From Actinoplanes solisilvae (GTDB lineage Bacteria > Actinomycetota > Actinomycetes > Mycobacteriales > Micromonosporaceae), in the NCBI RefSeq assembly GCF_003999975.1, contig NZ_RJAC01000004.1:124001-188000 (forward strand): a stretch of 64,000 nucleotides of DNA, given 5' to 3'. Each line of letters starts with the position of its first letter. Position 1 is the first letter of the stretch. The notes under the pieces were generated by a model, which worked only from the letters and a program-made list of their open reading frames with translations, did not search any database and was not told the origin of the DNA. Positions 25,151 to 33,542 of the stretch are shown in pieces. Made by a program: the position numbers and the translations under genes.

Positions 25151-25588
25151 TCAGGAGACGGGCACCGTGAGAACGGTCGGGTTCCCTGTGCTCCAGAGGC
25201 CCCGGATGCGGCGGTGGCTGATCTGCCAGCCCTGCTCGGTACGCCGGAAGGTGTCGTCATAGGTGCCGCCCAACAGGAACTGCTCTCCACCTCGCACGTG
25301 CTGGGCCGTCATCGTGGCGTGGGTGGTGGCGGCGTCGCCGTCGATGCTGACCTCGATGTTGTGCACGGCATGATGGGTCGCATCGAGCGGCCCCAGGAAA
25401 GCCCGGGTGCCCTCGACGATCTCCGCGCGCCCGCTGGCGGCGGCGTTGACGTAGTCGCCCTGGGCATCCTCGGTGTAGCCGGCCGCGAGCAGGTCCCAGT
25501 CCTTGCTGTCCATCGCGCGGGCGGTCCGGTACAGCACGTCGGTGATGGCGGCGCGGTCGAGCAGTTCCTGAACGTCGTTGCTGTGCAT
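25151..25588 (-). CDS. SnoaL/NTF2-like protein
   Basis: A 145-residue cone-shaped alpha+beta barrel protein. It starts ELLDRAAITDVLYRTARAMD and contains DSKDWDLLAAGYTEDA, the opening typical of the SnoaL_4 group, and ends with GWQISHRRIRGLWSTGN. Members include dehydratases, cyclases and proteins of unknown role. The gene is divergent from a TetR regulator, with a strong 18-bp inverted repeat in the 87-bp gap, so it is probably the regulator's target. Both genes sit inside a disrupted Tn3 transposase. Confidence 0.8.
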   Translation of the reverse strand: MHSNDVQELLDRAAITDVLYRTARAMDSKDWDLLAAGYTEDAQGDYVNAAASGRAEIVEGTRAFLGPLDATHHAVHNIEVSIDGDAATTHATMTAQHVRGGEQFLLGGTYDDTFRRTEQGWQISHRRIRGLWSTGNPTVLTVPVS

Positions 25589-25631
25589 GTGGTTCTCCTG
25601 GATCGGATCGGTAAGACACCCGACGCTAATA

Positions 25632-25649
25632 CGGCACTAGACAGTGCCG
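25632..25649. promoter_or_regulatory. TetR-type operator, CGGCACTAGACAGTGCCG
   Basis: Perfect 7-bp arms with a 4-bp centre lie between the divergent NTF2-like and TetR genes, 26 bp before the TetR ATG. Size, symmetry and position fit an autoregulatory TetR operator. Confidence 0.65.
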
Positions 25650-25675
25650 CAATCGATGATGCGTACCATCACGGG

Positions 25676-26296
25676 ATGACCAGCACTCCCACGGCGGGCA
25701 AGGCCGGACGCCGGCGCGACCCTGAGAAAGACGCGCAGATCCTCCAGGCCACCCTCGACGTGCTCGCGGAGACGGACTACGCCGACGTCACCATCGAGTT
25801 GGTCGCGGCCCGGGCCGGAGCGGGAAGGCACACCATCTACCGCCGCTGGGAAGGCAAGGACGAGCTGATCCTGGCCGCCATCGCCTGCACCGACTCGGCC
25901 GATCTGGGCCCGGACGGCCTGCCGGACACCGGCACACTGCGCTCAGACTTCCTGGCCCTGCTGGACCCGAACTGGATGGGCGGCAACGAGCGGCGCCTGC
26001 GCATCCTGAGCAGTGTCTCGGCCATGATCACCCGCACCACCAAGGCCGTGGACGCCGTGACCAAGGCCATCGTCGACCCGTCGACCGCCGCCTACCGGTT
26101 CCTGATCCAGCGGGCCGTCGATCGGGGCGAATACGCTCCGCCGCGCAACCTCGACGCTCTGGCACAGGTGATCCCGTCGATGGCGGCCTACCGAGCGTTC
26201 TTCATGCAGCAGGTCGTCGACGAGGAGTTCATGCTTTCGATCATCGACGGCGTCGTGCTGGCCGCACTTCGCGAACCATCCGCTGTCAACCGATGA
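25676..26296 (+). CDS. TetR-family transcriptional regulator
   Basis: A 206-residue repressor. The N-terminal helix-turn-helix (DAQILQATLDVLAETDYADV; ELVAARAGAGRHTIYRRWEG) lies at about 15-65, followed by a TetR_C ligand domain. The frame stays open far upstream into the Tn3 relic, but the TetR fold starts at ATG 25676, just after the operator repeat at 25632-25649. It is expected to repress itself and the divergent NTF2-like gene. Ligand unknown. Confidence 0.85.
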   Translation: MTSTPTAGKAGRRRDPEKDAQILQATLDVLAETDYADVTIELVAARAGAGRHTIYRRWEGKDELILAAIACTDSADLGPDGLPDTGTLRSDFLALLDPNWMGGNERRLRILSSVSAMITRTTKAVDAVTKAIVDPSTAAYRFLIQRAVDRGEYAPPRNLDALAQVIPSMAAYRAFFMQQVVDEEFMLSIIDGVVLAALREPSAVNR

Positions 26297-26320
26297 GGAG
26301 CGATGCTGATCGACAGCAAC

Positions 26321-26411
26321 ATCTGGCCTCGACGTGGCTGCTTTACGCCGCACCGGCCGTGAGGTCGACGACGGACTGGGCCAGCTCGACTCCGACGGCG
26401 ACCGGCCGCTA
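26321..26411 (+). pseudogene. tnpA: Tn3-family transposase (TnpA) C-terminal tail
   Basis: The plus strand reads GLDVAALRRTGREVDDGLGQ followed by LDSDGDRPLR. This is the extreme C-terminus of Tn3 transposases, with a deletion between REVDD and GQLDSDG. It continues the fragment that stops at 25052, so about 1.27 kb carrying the NTF2 and TetR genes separates the two parts. Confidence 0.65.
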
Positions 26412-26464
26412 CGGAGTTCCTCGTCGTCGGTGACTTATCGGGTGTTCCCACGGGTGGTCTGGAC

Positions 26465-26495
26465 GGGGCGGCCACGATCTCCTCAAGGCCGCCCC
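26465..26495 (-). terminator. Hairpin terminator of the SDR gene
   Basis: GGGGCGGCC and GGCCGCCCC are exact inverse arms around a 13-base loop, 10 bp beyond the SDR stop codon. Confidence 0.65.
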
Positions 26496-26504
26496 GCCGT
26501 TGGC

Positions 26505-27293
26505 TCACACGGTCGGGACCGTGCCGCCGTCGATGACGTACTCGGCGCCCACGATGGCCGAGGCGCGGTCCGACACCAGGAACCCGACCAGGTCGGCGAT
26601 CTCCTCGGGCTGGGCGAACCGCCCCAGGGGAACCCCGCCGAGGGAGTCGTAGATCGTCTGCTTGGCGGCCTCTCGGGTGAGCCCGTTGCCCTCGGCGATC
26701 CGGTCCACGAACCGCTCGTAGGCCTCGGTCTCGATGCCGCCGGGGCTGATCGCGTTGACCCGCACGCCGCGGGGTGCGAGCTCGTTGGCGAGGCCCTTGC
26801 TGTACGTACGCAGCGCCGCCTTGGCTGCCGCGTACGCCAGCGACGCGTCGTACTGCGGTAGTTCCCGCTGGATCGAGGTGAAGTGCAGCACCACACCCGA
26901 CCCGGCCCCGGCCATCGCCGGCAGGAGGGCCCGGTCGAGCCGCACCGCACCCAGGAAGTTCAGGTTCAGTTCGGTCAGCCACTGCTCCTCGGTGATGACC
27001 GCGAACCCACCGGACGGCGTCGAGGCGCCCCCGACGACGTGCACGAGGATGTCGAGCGCGCCGACGGCCTCGGCGATGCGGTCCGCCACGAGCTGCGCGC
27101 CGTCGACGGTCGACGTGTCTGCCTCGATGAACCGGTCGGGGCGGTCGGACCCGTCGGGCGTCGTCCGGGCCGTGGTCCACACGTCGGCGCCCATCTCCCG
27201 CAGGCGGGTGACGACAGCCTTGCCCGAACCCTTCGACCCGCCCGTAACGAGCGCGTGGCGGCCGTCGAGGCGGTCACGTTCCTTGCTGGTCAT
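26505..27293 (-). CDS. Short-chain dehydrogenase/reductase (SDR)
   Basis: A 262-residue NAD(P)-dependent oxidoreductase with a Rossmann fold. The cofactor loop is [10 protein letters not shown] near residues 17-26; the catalytic set is Ser in HFTSIQ, Tyr in LAYAAAK and its Lys four residues on, with [10 protein letters not shown] after it. The C-terminal [10 protein letters not shown] is typical of classical SDRs. It precedes an NTF2-like gene on the same strand, suggesting a two-gene unit opposite a MerR regulator. Substrate unknown. Confidence 0.9.
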   Translation of the reverse strand: MTSKERDRLDGRHALVTGGSKGSGKAVVTRLREMGADVWTTARTTPDGSDRPDRFIEADTSTVDGAQLVADRIAEAVGALDILVHVVGGASTPSGGFAVITEEQWLTELNLNFLGAVRLDRALLPAMAGAGSGVVLHFTSIQRELPQYDASLAYAAAKAALRTYSKGLANELAPRGVRVNAISPGGIETEAYERFVDRIAEGNGLTREAAKQTIYDSLGGVPLGRFAQPEEIADLVGFLVSDRASAIVGAEYVIDGGTVPTV

Positions 27294-27335
27294 TCTTTCT
27301 CTTCCTTCCGGCGGTTCGGTGGTGTTCGGCCGGGC

Positions 27336-27695
27336 TCAGGCCTCGTGGTTGGCGATGACGAGCTCGGCCACGAGGTCGCCGCGGAGGGTGAAGCGGTAGT
27401 CCAGGTCGGCGACGCCGCCGGGGAAGGTGCCCTCGAGGCGCAGGGTCACCACCCAGTGGTCGTCGTCGACGCGCCGGGCGCCGATCTGCTCGGTGGTGTA
27501 CTCGAACTCGGCGCCGGCGTCGCGCAGGAACGCGTGCACCTCATCGCGGCCCCGGAAGGTCTCGTTCTGGTCGACGACCACGACGTCCTCGACGAGGAAC
27601 GACGAGGCCGTGTCGGCGTCGTGCACGGTGCTGGCTGCGAGGAAGTCGCGGACGGTGGTCGGGAGGGAGCCGGAGCGAAGGTCGGTGTGTGTCAT
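27336..27695 (-). CDS. SnoaL/NTF2-like protein
   Basis: A 119-residue single-domain protein with the NTF2 pattern: AASTVHDADTASSFLVEDVV, then FRGRDEVHAFLRDAGAEFEY, then DLDYRFTLRGDLVAELVIA. It is likely a small cytosolic enzyme or binding protein. Its stop is 42 bp before the SDR start on the same strand, so the pair may act together. It diverges from a MerR regulator across a 78-bp gap holding a MerR-type palindrome. Confidence 0.8.
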   Translation of the reverse strand: MTHTDLRSGSLPTTVRDFLAASTVHDADTASSFLVEDVVVVDQNETFRGRDEVHAFLRDAGAEFEYTTEQIGARRVDDDHWVVTLRLEGTFPGGVADLDYRFTLRGDLVAELVIANHEA

Positions 27696-27742
27696 GTCGT
27701 CACCGTGCGGCCTCGCGGGGCGGGAGGGTCAAGCGCTGGACC

Positions 27743-27757
27743 CTCCCCCTAGGGGAG
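27743..27757 (+). promoter_or_regulatory. MerR-type operator CTCCCC-CTA-GGGGAG
   Basis: A near-centre palindrome with exact 6-bp arms, 16 bp before the MerR start and 47 bp from the divergent NTF2 start. MerR proteins bind such repeats inside promoters with over-long spacers. Confidence 0.6.
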
Positions 27758-27773
27758 CCTGCACACTGAGGGG

Positions 27774-28568
27774 GTGCTGACGATCGGGGAGTTCTCGCGG
27801 TTGACCCACCTGAGCGTGCGGACCCTGCGCCGCTACCACGAGGGGGAGTTGCTCAAGCCGGCCGTCGTGGACGAGGCGACCGGCTACCGCTACTACTCCG
27901 TCGAGCAGATCCCGACCGCGCAGGTCATCAACCGGCTCCGCGAGCTCGACGTCCCCTTGAGCGACGTGCAGCAGATTCTGCGGACGCCGGACCCCGGCGT
28001 CCGGTCGACCCTGGTCGCGGGTCACCTGCGGCGCTTGGAGGCCGAGCTGGATCGCACCCGGGCCGCGGTCACCGCGCTGCGCCGCCTCCTGCAGCCCGAT
28101 CCTGCGCCGATCGAGGTCGAGCTGCGCGCCGAGCCCGCCCGCGAGGTCGCGGCGGTTGAGGCCGTGATCGGCCACGCCGACGTCGAGGCGTGGTTCGCCG
28201 GCGCGATGGCCGAGCTGGAAGCGGCCGTGGGCGCGGGTGTGACCGGACCGCCGGGGGGTACCTACGACAACTCCCTGTTCGAGGAGGACCGCGGTCGGGT
28301 GCTGGTCTACCTGCCGACCTCCACCCCGCCGCGCAACGGACGGGTGCACGCCGTGACCCTGCCCGCCGCGGAACTGGCGGTGACCACCCACGTCGGCGAG
28401 CACGAGGGCGTAGACGTCACCTACGGCGAGCTCGGTACGTGGGTCGTGGAGAACGCGATGTCGGTGGCTGGGCCCGTGCGGGAGGTTTACCGCGTGGGGC
28501 CCCGGGATGAGAGCGATCCGGCCGCCTGGCGCACGGAGATCGGGTGGCCGGTGTTCCGCGTGACATGA
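27774..28568 (+). CDS. MerR-family regulator with GyrI-like effector domain
   Basis: A 264-residue regulator starting at a GTG. The winged HTH occupies about residues 1-70 (LTIGEFSRLTHLSVRTLRRY; ATGYRYYSVEQI), a coiled-coil dimerisation helix follows (about 75-110), and the C-terminal half resembles GyrI-like small-molecule binding domains (YDNSLFEEDRGRVLVYLP). It is of the TipA/BmrR-like multidrug-sensing type. It should activate the divergent NTF2-SDR pair and itself through the palindrome at 27743-27757. Confidence 0.88.
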   Translation: MLTIGEFSRLTHLSVRTLRRYHEGELLKPAVVDEATGYRYYSVEQIPTAQVINRLRELDVPLSDVQQILRTPDPGVRSTLVAGHLRRLEAELDRTRAAVTALRRLLQPDPAPIEVELRAEPAREVAAVEAVIGHADVEAWFAGAMAELEAAVGAGVTGPPGGTYDNSLFEEDRGRVLVYLPTSTPPRNGRVHAVTLPAAELAVTTHVGEHEGVDVTYGELGTWVVENAMSVAGPVREVYRVGPRDESDPAAWRTEIGWPVFRVT

Positions 28569-28655
28569 AGACTTGTGGCCAGTGGACCGCCGTCCTGCTC
28601 GAGGTCGTGTACCGGTCGCGGGCATCGATGCGGCTTCCGCCGATCTGGAAGAAAC

Positions 28656-29168
28656 TCAGCGCCTCGGAAACTTCCCGTGCCATGTCCCTGACCGCAGCCC
28701 AGTACGCCACTTTGGACCGGCTGCACGGTGAGACGAAGGCGCCGGGCCGCTTGATCTGCTGAGACGCGGAAGCTGCATTCCGTCATCGGCCCTCCTACGG
28801 CCGGTTGTGCCCACACGCAACTTCGTCACCGTTACCGTCCGAGACGGTGGGGTAGCCCAGACCGTCAACCGGTCGGCTTCGTAATAGGTTTCAAACGGAT
28901 GGTCATCCCATGTCCCGTAGGACGTGATTGTTACGGTCTCGTCGGGCAGGAGCCAGTAGTCCGCGCCGGAGGGCTCCAGCACCAGCTCAAGCAACGTTTC
29001 ACCGTTGTTGGCAACACGCATCGGCATCGGGTTTCCCAACGCCTTGATTCCTTCGAAGGTGACGTTCTCGGCGTTGGGCACGTTGGCCTTGAGCGGCGCC
29101 ATGATCCGGTCGATCGAGGTCGCCGCCGCCGACCTCGCCTGCTCCCATCGTCCCGGCATGATCCTCAT
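28656..29168 (-). CDS. Hypothetical protein
   Basis: A 170-residue frame starting at ATG 29168. The centre reads TLLELVLEPSGADYWLLPDE followed by TVTITSYGTWDDHPFE, a beta-rich, tryptophan-containing stretch with good codon use, so a gene is likely. The last 50 residues are arginine- and serine-rich and may reflect a frameshift or a decayed end. No family is recognised. The reverse-strand ORF at 28544-28762 overlaps its end and is not supported. Confidence 0.45.
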   Translation of the reverse strand: MRIMPGRWEQARSAAATSIDRIMAPLKANVPNAENVTFEGIKALGNPMPMRVANNGETLLELVLEPSGADYWLLPDETVTITSYGTWDDHPFETYYEADRLTVWATPPSRTVTVTKLRVGTTGRRRADDGMQLPRLSRSSGPAPSSHRAAGPKWRTGLRSGTWHGKFPRR

Positions 29169-29379
29169 TCTGTCCGGCCTGCGCCCGCGCGCCTGGCCGG
29201 GCTCATCGGGAAGTCCTGGATGAACGCCTGGTCTCAGCACCTCGGCGGTTCCATCGATGAGATGAGCACCGCCGGTCCCCGCCGGCCACCTGTGCCCGAC
29301 AGACCGCGTGAGATTCCGCCACCTCGCACGAGAACTGACAACGGTCTTCTCCGCGGAGACCGTTGCCCACTCATGCCCG

Positions 29380-29490
29380 GCAATTATTGGATTACTAATA
29401 CTGGCAATCCAGTAAACCAAGAAACGGACATAACGCCGACACACCATAATGACAGTTATGCGCGGCAACACACAGGTTGTATGGTGTACC
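29380..29490. other. AT-rich intergenic island with inverted repeats
   Basis: About 110 bp are much richer in A and T than anything nearby. Within it ACACCATA (29441-29448) is inverse to TATGGTGT (29480-29487), and TGGATT is inverse to AATCCA around 29393-29412. It lies directly upstream of the HNH gene and may be its promoter region or a trace of acquired DNA. The rest of 29169-29491 holds nothing recognised. Confidence 0.45.
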
Positions 29491-29491
29491 G

Positions 29492-29944
29492 GTGGACGAC
29501 GAGCTCGTGTATTGCGGGAAATGTGGCGAGACCAAACCGCGGTCAGCGTTCTACAGCCTTCAACACTCGACAGCGCCGCGCAGGCCGTGCAAGGCATGCC
29601 TCCTCGCCGACAAGCGAGCCCGATATGCCACCCAGGACGGCGACCGCATTTCGCACGCCCAGGTTCTCCGCGAGAAGTACAACCTCACTCCGCGGCAATA
29701 CGAGGCCATGCTGAAGGCTCAGCAAGGGCTCTGCGCCATCTGTCGAAAGCCGGAGACTGCGCGTGGGCGCGGCGGCGCCCCGAGGCGCCTGGCTGTAGAC
29801 CATGATCACCGCACCGGTGAAATCCGAAAGCTCCTGTGCCAACGCTGCAACCTGGTCACGTGGGCGGTGGAGGAGAACCCGGACCTGCTCGACGCGATCC
29901 GCTACTACCTATTGAGCTATCAGCGAGGGTTCCCGCCGCGATAG
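29492..29944 (+). CDS. Endonuclease VII/HNH-like nuclease
   Basis: A 150-residue zinc-binding nuclease. The N-terminal zinc knuckle has [13 protein letters not shown] and CKAC; the catalytic region has CAICRKPE, then [20 protein letters not shown] and NLV, the His-Asp-His plus paired cysteines of the recombination endonuclease VII family. Such genes are frequent in phages and mobile DNA, and may act as restriction, homing or DNA-repair nucleases. I start at the GTG 29492; a TTG at 29477 is also possible. An AT-rich island precedes it, which fits horizontal acquisition. Confidence 0.82.
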   Translation: MDDELVYCGKCGETKPRSAFYSLQHSTAPRRPCKACLLADKRARYATQDGDRISHAQVLREKYNLTPRQYEAMLKAQQGLCAICRKPETARGRGGAPRRLAVDHDHRTGEIRKLLCQRCNLVTWAVEENPDLLDAIRYYLLSYQRGFPPR

Positions 29945-30033
29945 TGGAGTACCGAGTCCAGAGGAACCGGCCACCCGCAGCAGGAAAAACCATCATGATC
30001 GGTTCAAAGAGCGGCCCTGCCTCGGGAGCATGC

Positions 30034-32043
30034 ATGGAGACCTCGGACGGCCGGCCGGTGCTGCTGCTGCCGATGCTGCCGGTGTGCGGGCGGCTGCGCA
30101 CCGGCATGCGCCTGCTGGTGCTGGTGATCCTGTTGCTGATCCCGGGTGCGGTCGCCACGACCATGTACACGCTGACCCGCCAGGACCAGATCGCGTTCAG
30201 CGCCGCCGAACGTGACGGCGCCGATGCCGTACGCCCGATGTTGCTGGCCATGGCCGTGACAGTCGGCGGTGGGACGCCTGACCTGCAGACCATCGACGCG
30301 CAGCTCCCCGCGCTCGGGCAGGGCACCCCGCAGCAGCGTCTGGCCCTCGCCACCGCCCTGGCCGATCTGATCACTGAGACGGCCAACACGTCGAACCTGA
30401 TCCTCGACCCCGACCTGGACTCGTTCTACGTCATGGACGCCCAGGTCGTGCAGGTTCCCCGCGTGCTCCTCGCCGCCGCGGCGGCCGCCACCAAACCGCA
30501 GGGCTCGCCGCAGGAACGCGTCGCCGGACGGGCCGTGCTCGCCGGTGACCTGGTCGCCGACGCGGAAAGCCTGACCAGCGACCTCGGCACGGCCGTCGAG
30601 AACACCGCGGCCGAGGATGTCGGAGAACAGCTCGAGCCCGTCGCCCGGGTCGCGGCCGCCGCCGGCACCCTCGCGAAGACGATCACCGCGGATCTCAGTT
30701 CGGAGACCGGCGCCGACCCGAAGGCCCTGACCGCCACCGTCGAGCAGGCCGTCGCGCCTCTGCACGCCGTACTCACTGATCTTCTCGACACCCGCATCGA
30801 CGCTCTGCGGACCCAGCGCACGATCGTGCTCGCCGTCAGCCTCGGCGGGTTCCTGATCGCCGGCTGGTTCGCGGCCGCCGCCGTTTACAAGACCACCCAT
30901 GACGTACGCCGTACCGTGCGCGCCGTCACCGCCATCGCCGAAGGGGATCTGACCGCGCGGCCCCTGCCCGAGGGCCGTGACGAGCTCGGCGACATCGGCC
31001 GGGCCCTGGACCGCGCCCGCGACCGCCTGTACCGCCAGGACGAGGAGCTCACCTCCGCCCAGCGGGCCCGGGAACAGCAGCTGCGGGCCGGGTTCCTGCA
31101 CCAGCGGCAGGTCGAGGCCCAGTTCCGGCAGCGCACCCAGACCGTCATCGACGAGTCGACCGGGGTGATCGCCCACGACATGCGGGCCATCACCGAACAG
31201 GTCGGCCACGTACGTGACGCCGCCGACGTCATCGACACCAGCATCGCCACCACCGACGCGGCCACCACCGCCGTCATCGGGCAGGCCCGGCAGGCCGAGC
31301 AGGTCATCCACTCGCTGGAGCAGAGCCTGCGCCGGGTCGCCGCGACCGCGAACCTGGTCACCGGGATCGCCGGGCAGACCCGCCTGCTGGCCTTGAACGC
31401 GACCATAGAGGCAGCCCGGGCCGGGGAGCTCGGGGAGGGTTTCACGGTCGTGGCCGACGAGGTGAAACAGCTCGCCACGAACACGGCCCGCTCCACCGAG
31501 CAGATCACCGAGACGATCGCGAACCTGGAACGTGACACCGCCGAGATGGCCCGCACGATCACCACGATGATCGAGGGGATCGCCAGCGTCGGCGACGCCA
31601 CCGACTCACTGCGCGCGGTCGCCGCTGACCAGGACACACTGGTGGGCCGGCTCTCCCAGCAGATGAGTGACACCCTCGGCCGCGTCGAGGACATGTCCAC
31701 CCTGGCCGAACGCCTCGAACGCCGCCAGCACGAAAGAACGACAGCCCAGAGTACGGCCAGAGTGTCGCGGCCCGGGCGGGGCGCGGTCACGGTCCCGATC
31801 GTCAACCTCAGCGTCGGCGGTCTGCGCTGCGCACTGCCCGACGGGCTGTCCCTGTCGCCGGGCGACACGGTCACCCTGGACCTCGAGCATGGCGCCCGGC
31901 ACGTCACGATCCACGCGGTGGTCGCGAACCTTAGCCCCGACAGCCGCGAGGCGGGCCTGCAGTTCCTCATCAAGGACGAACAGACCGCCGACGAGCTGAC
32001 CACCTTCGTCGACACCGTCCTGGCCGCGGTGAACCTCGGCTGA
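30034..32043 (+). CDS. Methyl-accepting chemotaxis protein with C-terminal PilZ-like domain
   Basis: A 669-residue chemoreceptor. TM1 lies at about 24-44 and TM2 at about 263-285, enclosing an all-helical sensor domain of about 215 residues. A HAMP-like linker follows ([20 protein letters not shown]), then the signalling hairpin tip [20 protein letters not shown] and [13 protein letters not shown]. At about 560-660 a PilZ-like barrel is appended ([25 protein letters not shown]). The NxSxxG motif is there, but the RxxxR c-di-GMP motif directly before it is not clear. CGGGAG precedes ATG 30034; ATG 29995 is an alternative start. It could couple ligand sensing to c-di-GMP level. No che genes are nearby. 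Confidence 0.88.
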   Translation: METSDGRPVLLLPMLPVCGRLRTGMRLLVLVILLLIPGAVATTMYTLTRQDQIAFSAAERDGADAVRPMLLAMAVTVGGGTPDLQTIDAQLPALGQGTPQQRLALATALADLITETANTSNLILDPDLDSFYVMDAQVVQVPRVLLAAAAAATKPQGSPQERVAGRAVLAGDLVADAESLTSDLGTAVENTAAEDVGEQLEPVARVAAAAGTLAKTITADLSSETGADPKALTATVEQAVAPLHAVLTDLLDTRIDALRTQRTIVLAVSLGGFLIAGWFAAAAVYKTTHDVRRTVRAVTAIAEGDLTARPLPEGRDELGDIGRALDRARDRLYRQDEELTSAQRAREQQLRAGFLHQRQVEAQFRQRTQTVIDESTGVIAHDMRAITEQVGHVRDAADVIDTSIATTDAATTAVIGQARQAEQVIHSLEQSLRRVAATANLVTGIAGQTRLLALNATIEAARAGELGEGFTVVADEVKQLATNTARSTEQITETIANLERDTAEMARTITTMIEGIASVGDATDSLRAVAADQDTLVGRLSQQMSDTLGRVEDMSTLAERLERRQHERTTAQSTARVSRPGRGAVTVPIVNLSVGGLRCALPDGLSLSPGDTVTLDLEHGARHVTIHAVVANLSPDSREAGLQFLIKDEQTADELTTFVDTVLAAVNLG

Positions 32044-32061
32044 ACCCGCTAGATTCGTGCG

Positions 32062-32511
32062 GTGATCGACGACCTGCCGACGTTCGAGTTCGCCTTTCCC
32101 GGCCCGCTGCGCGACAAGCTGGTCGCCGCCGTGCTCGACGGAACCAAGACCACCACGACCGGGCTGCTGCAGGACTACGAGATCGACGGCGAGCCGCTGC
32201 CGGTGGTGGGCACCCGCTCGGCCGTGGTCGACTCGGCCGGTCACCGGGTCGCGGTCATCGAACTGAGCGAGGTGCGGGTGTGCCGCCTCGGCGACATCGA
32301 CGCCGCGCACGCCCGCGACGAGGGCGAAGGCCACGACTCGGTCACCGCGTGGAGAGCCGCCCACGAACGTTTCTGGCACGGGCCGGACTACCGGGGCTGG
32401 CTCGGCGACCCGGACTTCGTCGTGGACGACGACACCCCGGCGGTGTTGGAGCGGTTCCGTCTCGCTTCCGTGACTGCACCGTCGAGAGCAACAAAAGCGC
32501 CTCGTCATTGA
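32062..32511 (+). CDS. ASCH-domain protein
   Basis: A 149-residue protein with an ASCH/PUA-like beta barrel: FPGPLRDKLVAAVLDGTKTT, then VVGTRSAVVDSAGHRVAVIE and WLGDPDFVVDDDTP. ASCH proteins bind RNA or modified nucleosides; some are nucleases or amidohydrolases. It starts at a GTG 18 bp after the chemoreceptor gene, so it may be co-transcribed, but no functional link is evident. It is convergent with the STAND/CHAT operon. Confidence 0.8.
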   Translation: MIDDLPTFEFAFPGPLRDKLVAAVLDGTKTTTTGLLQDYEIDGEPLPVVGTRSAVVDSAGHRVAVIELSEVRVCRLGDIDAAHARDEGEGHDSVTAWRAAHERFWHGPDYRGWLGDPDFVVDDDTPAVLERFRLASVTAPSRATKAPRH

Positions 32512-32522
32512 CCACCGACAGG

Positions 32523-33542
32523 TCAGCGCGCCAGCGCGGCCAGGCTCAAGGTCAGATGGACGGACTGAGTTCGCCAGAAGTCGGAGTGTGCGCCGGTGAC
32601 GCTGACCCTCGGCCGGGTGAACACCCGGGAGGCGTCCACGTTGACGATGGGGGTCGCGAAATCCGTACGGTCGTAGGGGTCGCCGGCATCGCGCATCGCG
32701 ATGGTCGACACCAGCCCCGCCGGGGTGCTCGACCCGACAGCACCGATGCCGGGCGCTCCCTCCATCACCCGGTGCCAGACGGCGTTGGCGTAGTCGAAAC
32801 GGCTGAAGGTCAGCGCGATCGGTCCGTGGACAGGACCCTCGGTCAGAAGCCCGGCGAACCGGTTCGCGAAGATGTCCGGCGGCGCGGCCATCTGGAACGC
32901 GAGGTACGTGTCGACACCGAACGGCCGGGAGCTGCGGTGCTTCCAAGCCAGTGTGCTGGGCGGGGTGTCCGCGGCCCAGCGGATCGCTTCACCGAGGAAA
33001 CGGCCGCCGAACGAATGACCGACACAGTGCAGGTATTGACCGGCGGCGTTGCGCAGCCGGTCCGGGCCGCGCGGCGGTGGTTCACGCTGCTCGTCGAGGT
33101 AGCCGAGAAGCTGGCCCACCACGAATGCGGCGTGGCCTTGAGTACTGACCCGGTGTGCTCGCTCCCGGATCCTCTGATATCCCGACGGGGTGGGCGCGCT
33201 GCAGGACGGCCACTGCACACCGATGAACCAGGGCACGAACGGCCCGGACGCGCCACGAAGGTCCGCCCAACGCGAACGGGACTCCCACAGCGCGCCGAAG
33301 AACCGCGCGAACGCGGACTGGGCGGAACGCTCAGGGGTACGCCACCCGTGGACGAACACGAAGATGTCGGTGACCGAGGGAGTCATCCGTAGCTGCGATG
33401 CCAGCTCGTCGCGGACGCGGCCGGGCGCGACCGGCGTCTGGAATCGGTCAAGCAGGTGCCCGTTGGCGTTCAACCGGATCGTCTCGTACCAGGAGAACGC
33501 GCTGCGTCGTGGGATCCGGGTCGTCACTGTTCGATACGTCAA
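32523..33542 (-). CDS. Alpha/beta hydrolase (last gene of the STAND-CHAT operon)
   Basis: A 339-residue hydrolase-fold protein with no signal peptide. The oxyanion region is DIFVFVHGWRTP near residues 60-70, and the nucleophile elbow GHSFGGR lies near 170-176; a late histidine in VTGAHSDFW could complete the triad. Overall it resembles DUF900-type or lipase-like hydrolases. Its start overlaps the CHAT gene end by 95 bp, so it is translationally linked to the operon. In this setting it may be an effector, for instance acting on lipids, or an accessory enzyme; substrate unknown. Confidence 0.75.
   Translation of the reverse strand: MTYRTVTTRIPRRSAFSWYETIRLNANGHLLDRFQTPVAPGRVRDELASQLRMTPSVTDIFVFVHGWRTPERSAQSAFARFFGALWESRSRWADLRGASGPFVPWFIGVQWPSCSAPTPSGYQRIRERAHRVSTQGHAAFVVGQLLGYLDEQREPPPRGPDRLRNAAGQYLHCVGHSFGGRFLGEAIRWAADTPPSTLAWKHRSSRPFGVDTYLAFQMAAPPDIFANRFAGLLTEGPVHGPIALTFSRFDYANAVWHRVMEGAPGIGAVGSSTPAGLVSTIAMRDAGDPYDRTDFATPIVNVDASRVFTRPRVSVTGAHSDFWRTQSVHLTLSLAALAR

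Noticed and set aside
28544..28762. Small plus-strand ORF after the MerR gene
   Set aside because: No ribosome binding site, no recognisable sequence, and it overlaps the end of a more plausible minus-strand gene.
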